Assembly: GCF_007644035.1 (NCBI RefSeq)
Contig: NZ_VMTV02000909.1
Location: 62,001-126,000 of the forward strand
Length of the DNA stretch: 64,000 nucleotides
DNA from: Vogesella mureinivorans
GTDB taxonomy: Bacteria > Pseudomonadota > Gammaproteobacteria > Burkholderiales > Chromobacteriaceae
Direction of reading: 5' to 3'
Positions 63,973 to 64,000 of the stretch are shown in pieces (the stretch's first letter is position 1; each line of letters opens with the position of its first letter). The translations under genes were made by a program, and so were the position numbers. Under the pieces are notes generated by a model that saw only the letters and a program-made list of their open reading frames with translations, was not told the DNA's origin and ran no database searches.

Positions 63973-64000
63973 ATGATGAATACACTGCAAGATGTGCCGC
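63973..64000 (+). CDS. Start of a further gene, cut by the window end
   Basis: ATG directly after the moaC stop opens MMNTLQDVP. Only nine codons are visible. By position it could be another molybdopterin gene (moeA is common here), but this is inference. Confidence 0.35.

Overview
The window looks like a GC-rich betaproteobacterial chromosome, most likely order Neisseriales (Chromobacteriaceae-like). This is inferred from the gene families and from the orders tig-clpP-clpX-lon-hupB-ppiD and sbcD-sbcC. No rRNA, tRNA, CRISPR array or insertion sequence was recognised. Most of the window is ordinary core genome in short, tightly packed operons separated by strong hairpin terminators.

Layout. 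1-5.6 kb: the 3' end of ftsK, hemH, and two tandem LivK-type lipoprotein binding proteins. 5.75-20.8 kb (all minus strand): a large accessory locus, a two-partner-secretion / contact-dependent inhibition (CDI) island. It reads cdiB (transporter), a HlyC-type lysine acyltransferase (cdiC-like), a 2122-residue CdiA/FhaB exoprotein with a lipase-like C-terminus, two duplicated lipoproteins as candidate immunity proteins, a third lipoprotein, then a graveyard of orphan modules: a start-less CdiA fragment with a VENN motif plus an Imm42-like immunity gene, a DUF6990-like gene, a truncated nuclease toxin tip, and a YezG/DUF600-like immunity gene whose 3' end is fused to CdiA-repeat DNA. An outer-membrane barrel gene closes the locus. 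21-36 kb: psd, a quinone reductase divergent from a LysR regulator, a periplasmic binding protein, an HD nucleotidase, a DUF4394 lipoprotein, sbcDC, dusC, and a small GNAT / DUF1653 / deacetylase / msrA cluster. 36-42 kb: a CHASE-type sensor kinase and FixJ-type regulator, with nadK overlapping the regulator's stop codon, then recN. 42-51 kb: a zinc-ribbon membrane protein, a glutamine-synthetase-like / aminotransferase pair divergent from a GntR regulator with two identical palindromes between them, a diguanylate cyclase, an orphan flagellin and small genes. 51-64 kb: dnaB, an HI0933-type flavoprotein, sodB, ppiD, hupB, lon, clpX, clpP, tig and moaC.

Two things stand out. First, the 10-mer GTTGGCCGCA occurs at least 34 times by eye (18 on plus, 16 on minus), where well under one copy is expected by chance. 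It is spread over both strands and mostly inside genes, like a DNA uptake sequence, but it is not one of the Neisseria dialects I know. One pair forms an 18-bp perfect palindrome upstream of dnaB. Second, the CDI locus pairs a class-3-lipase-like toxin tip (Ser-Asp-His candidates) with lipoprotein immunity candidates and an acyltransferase, a combination that suggests an envelope-targeting toxin.
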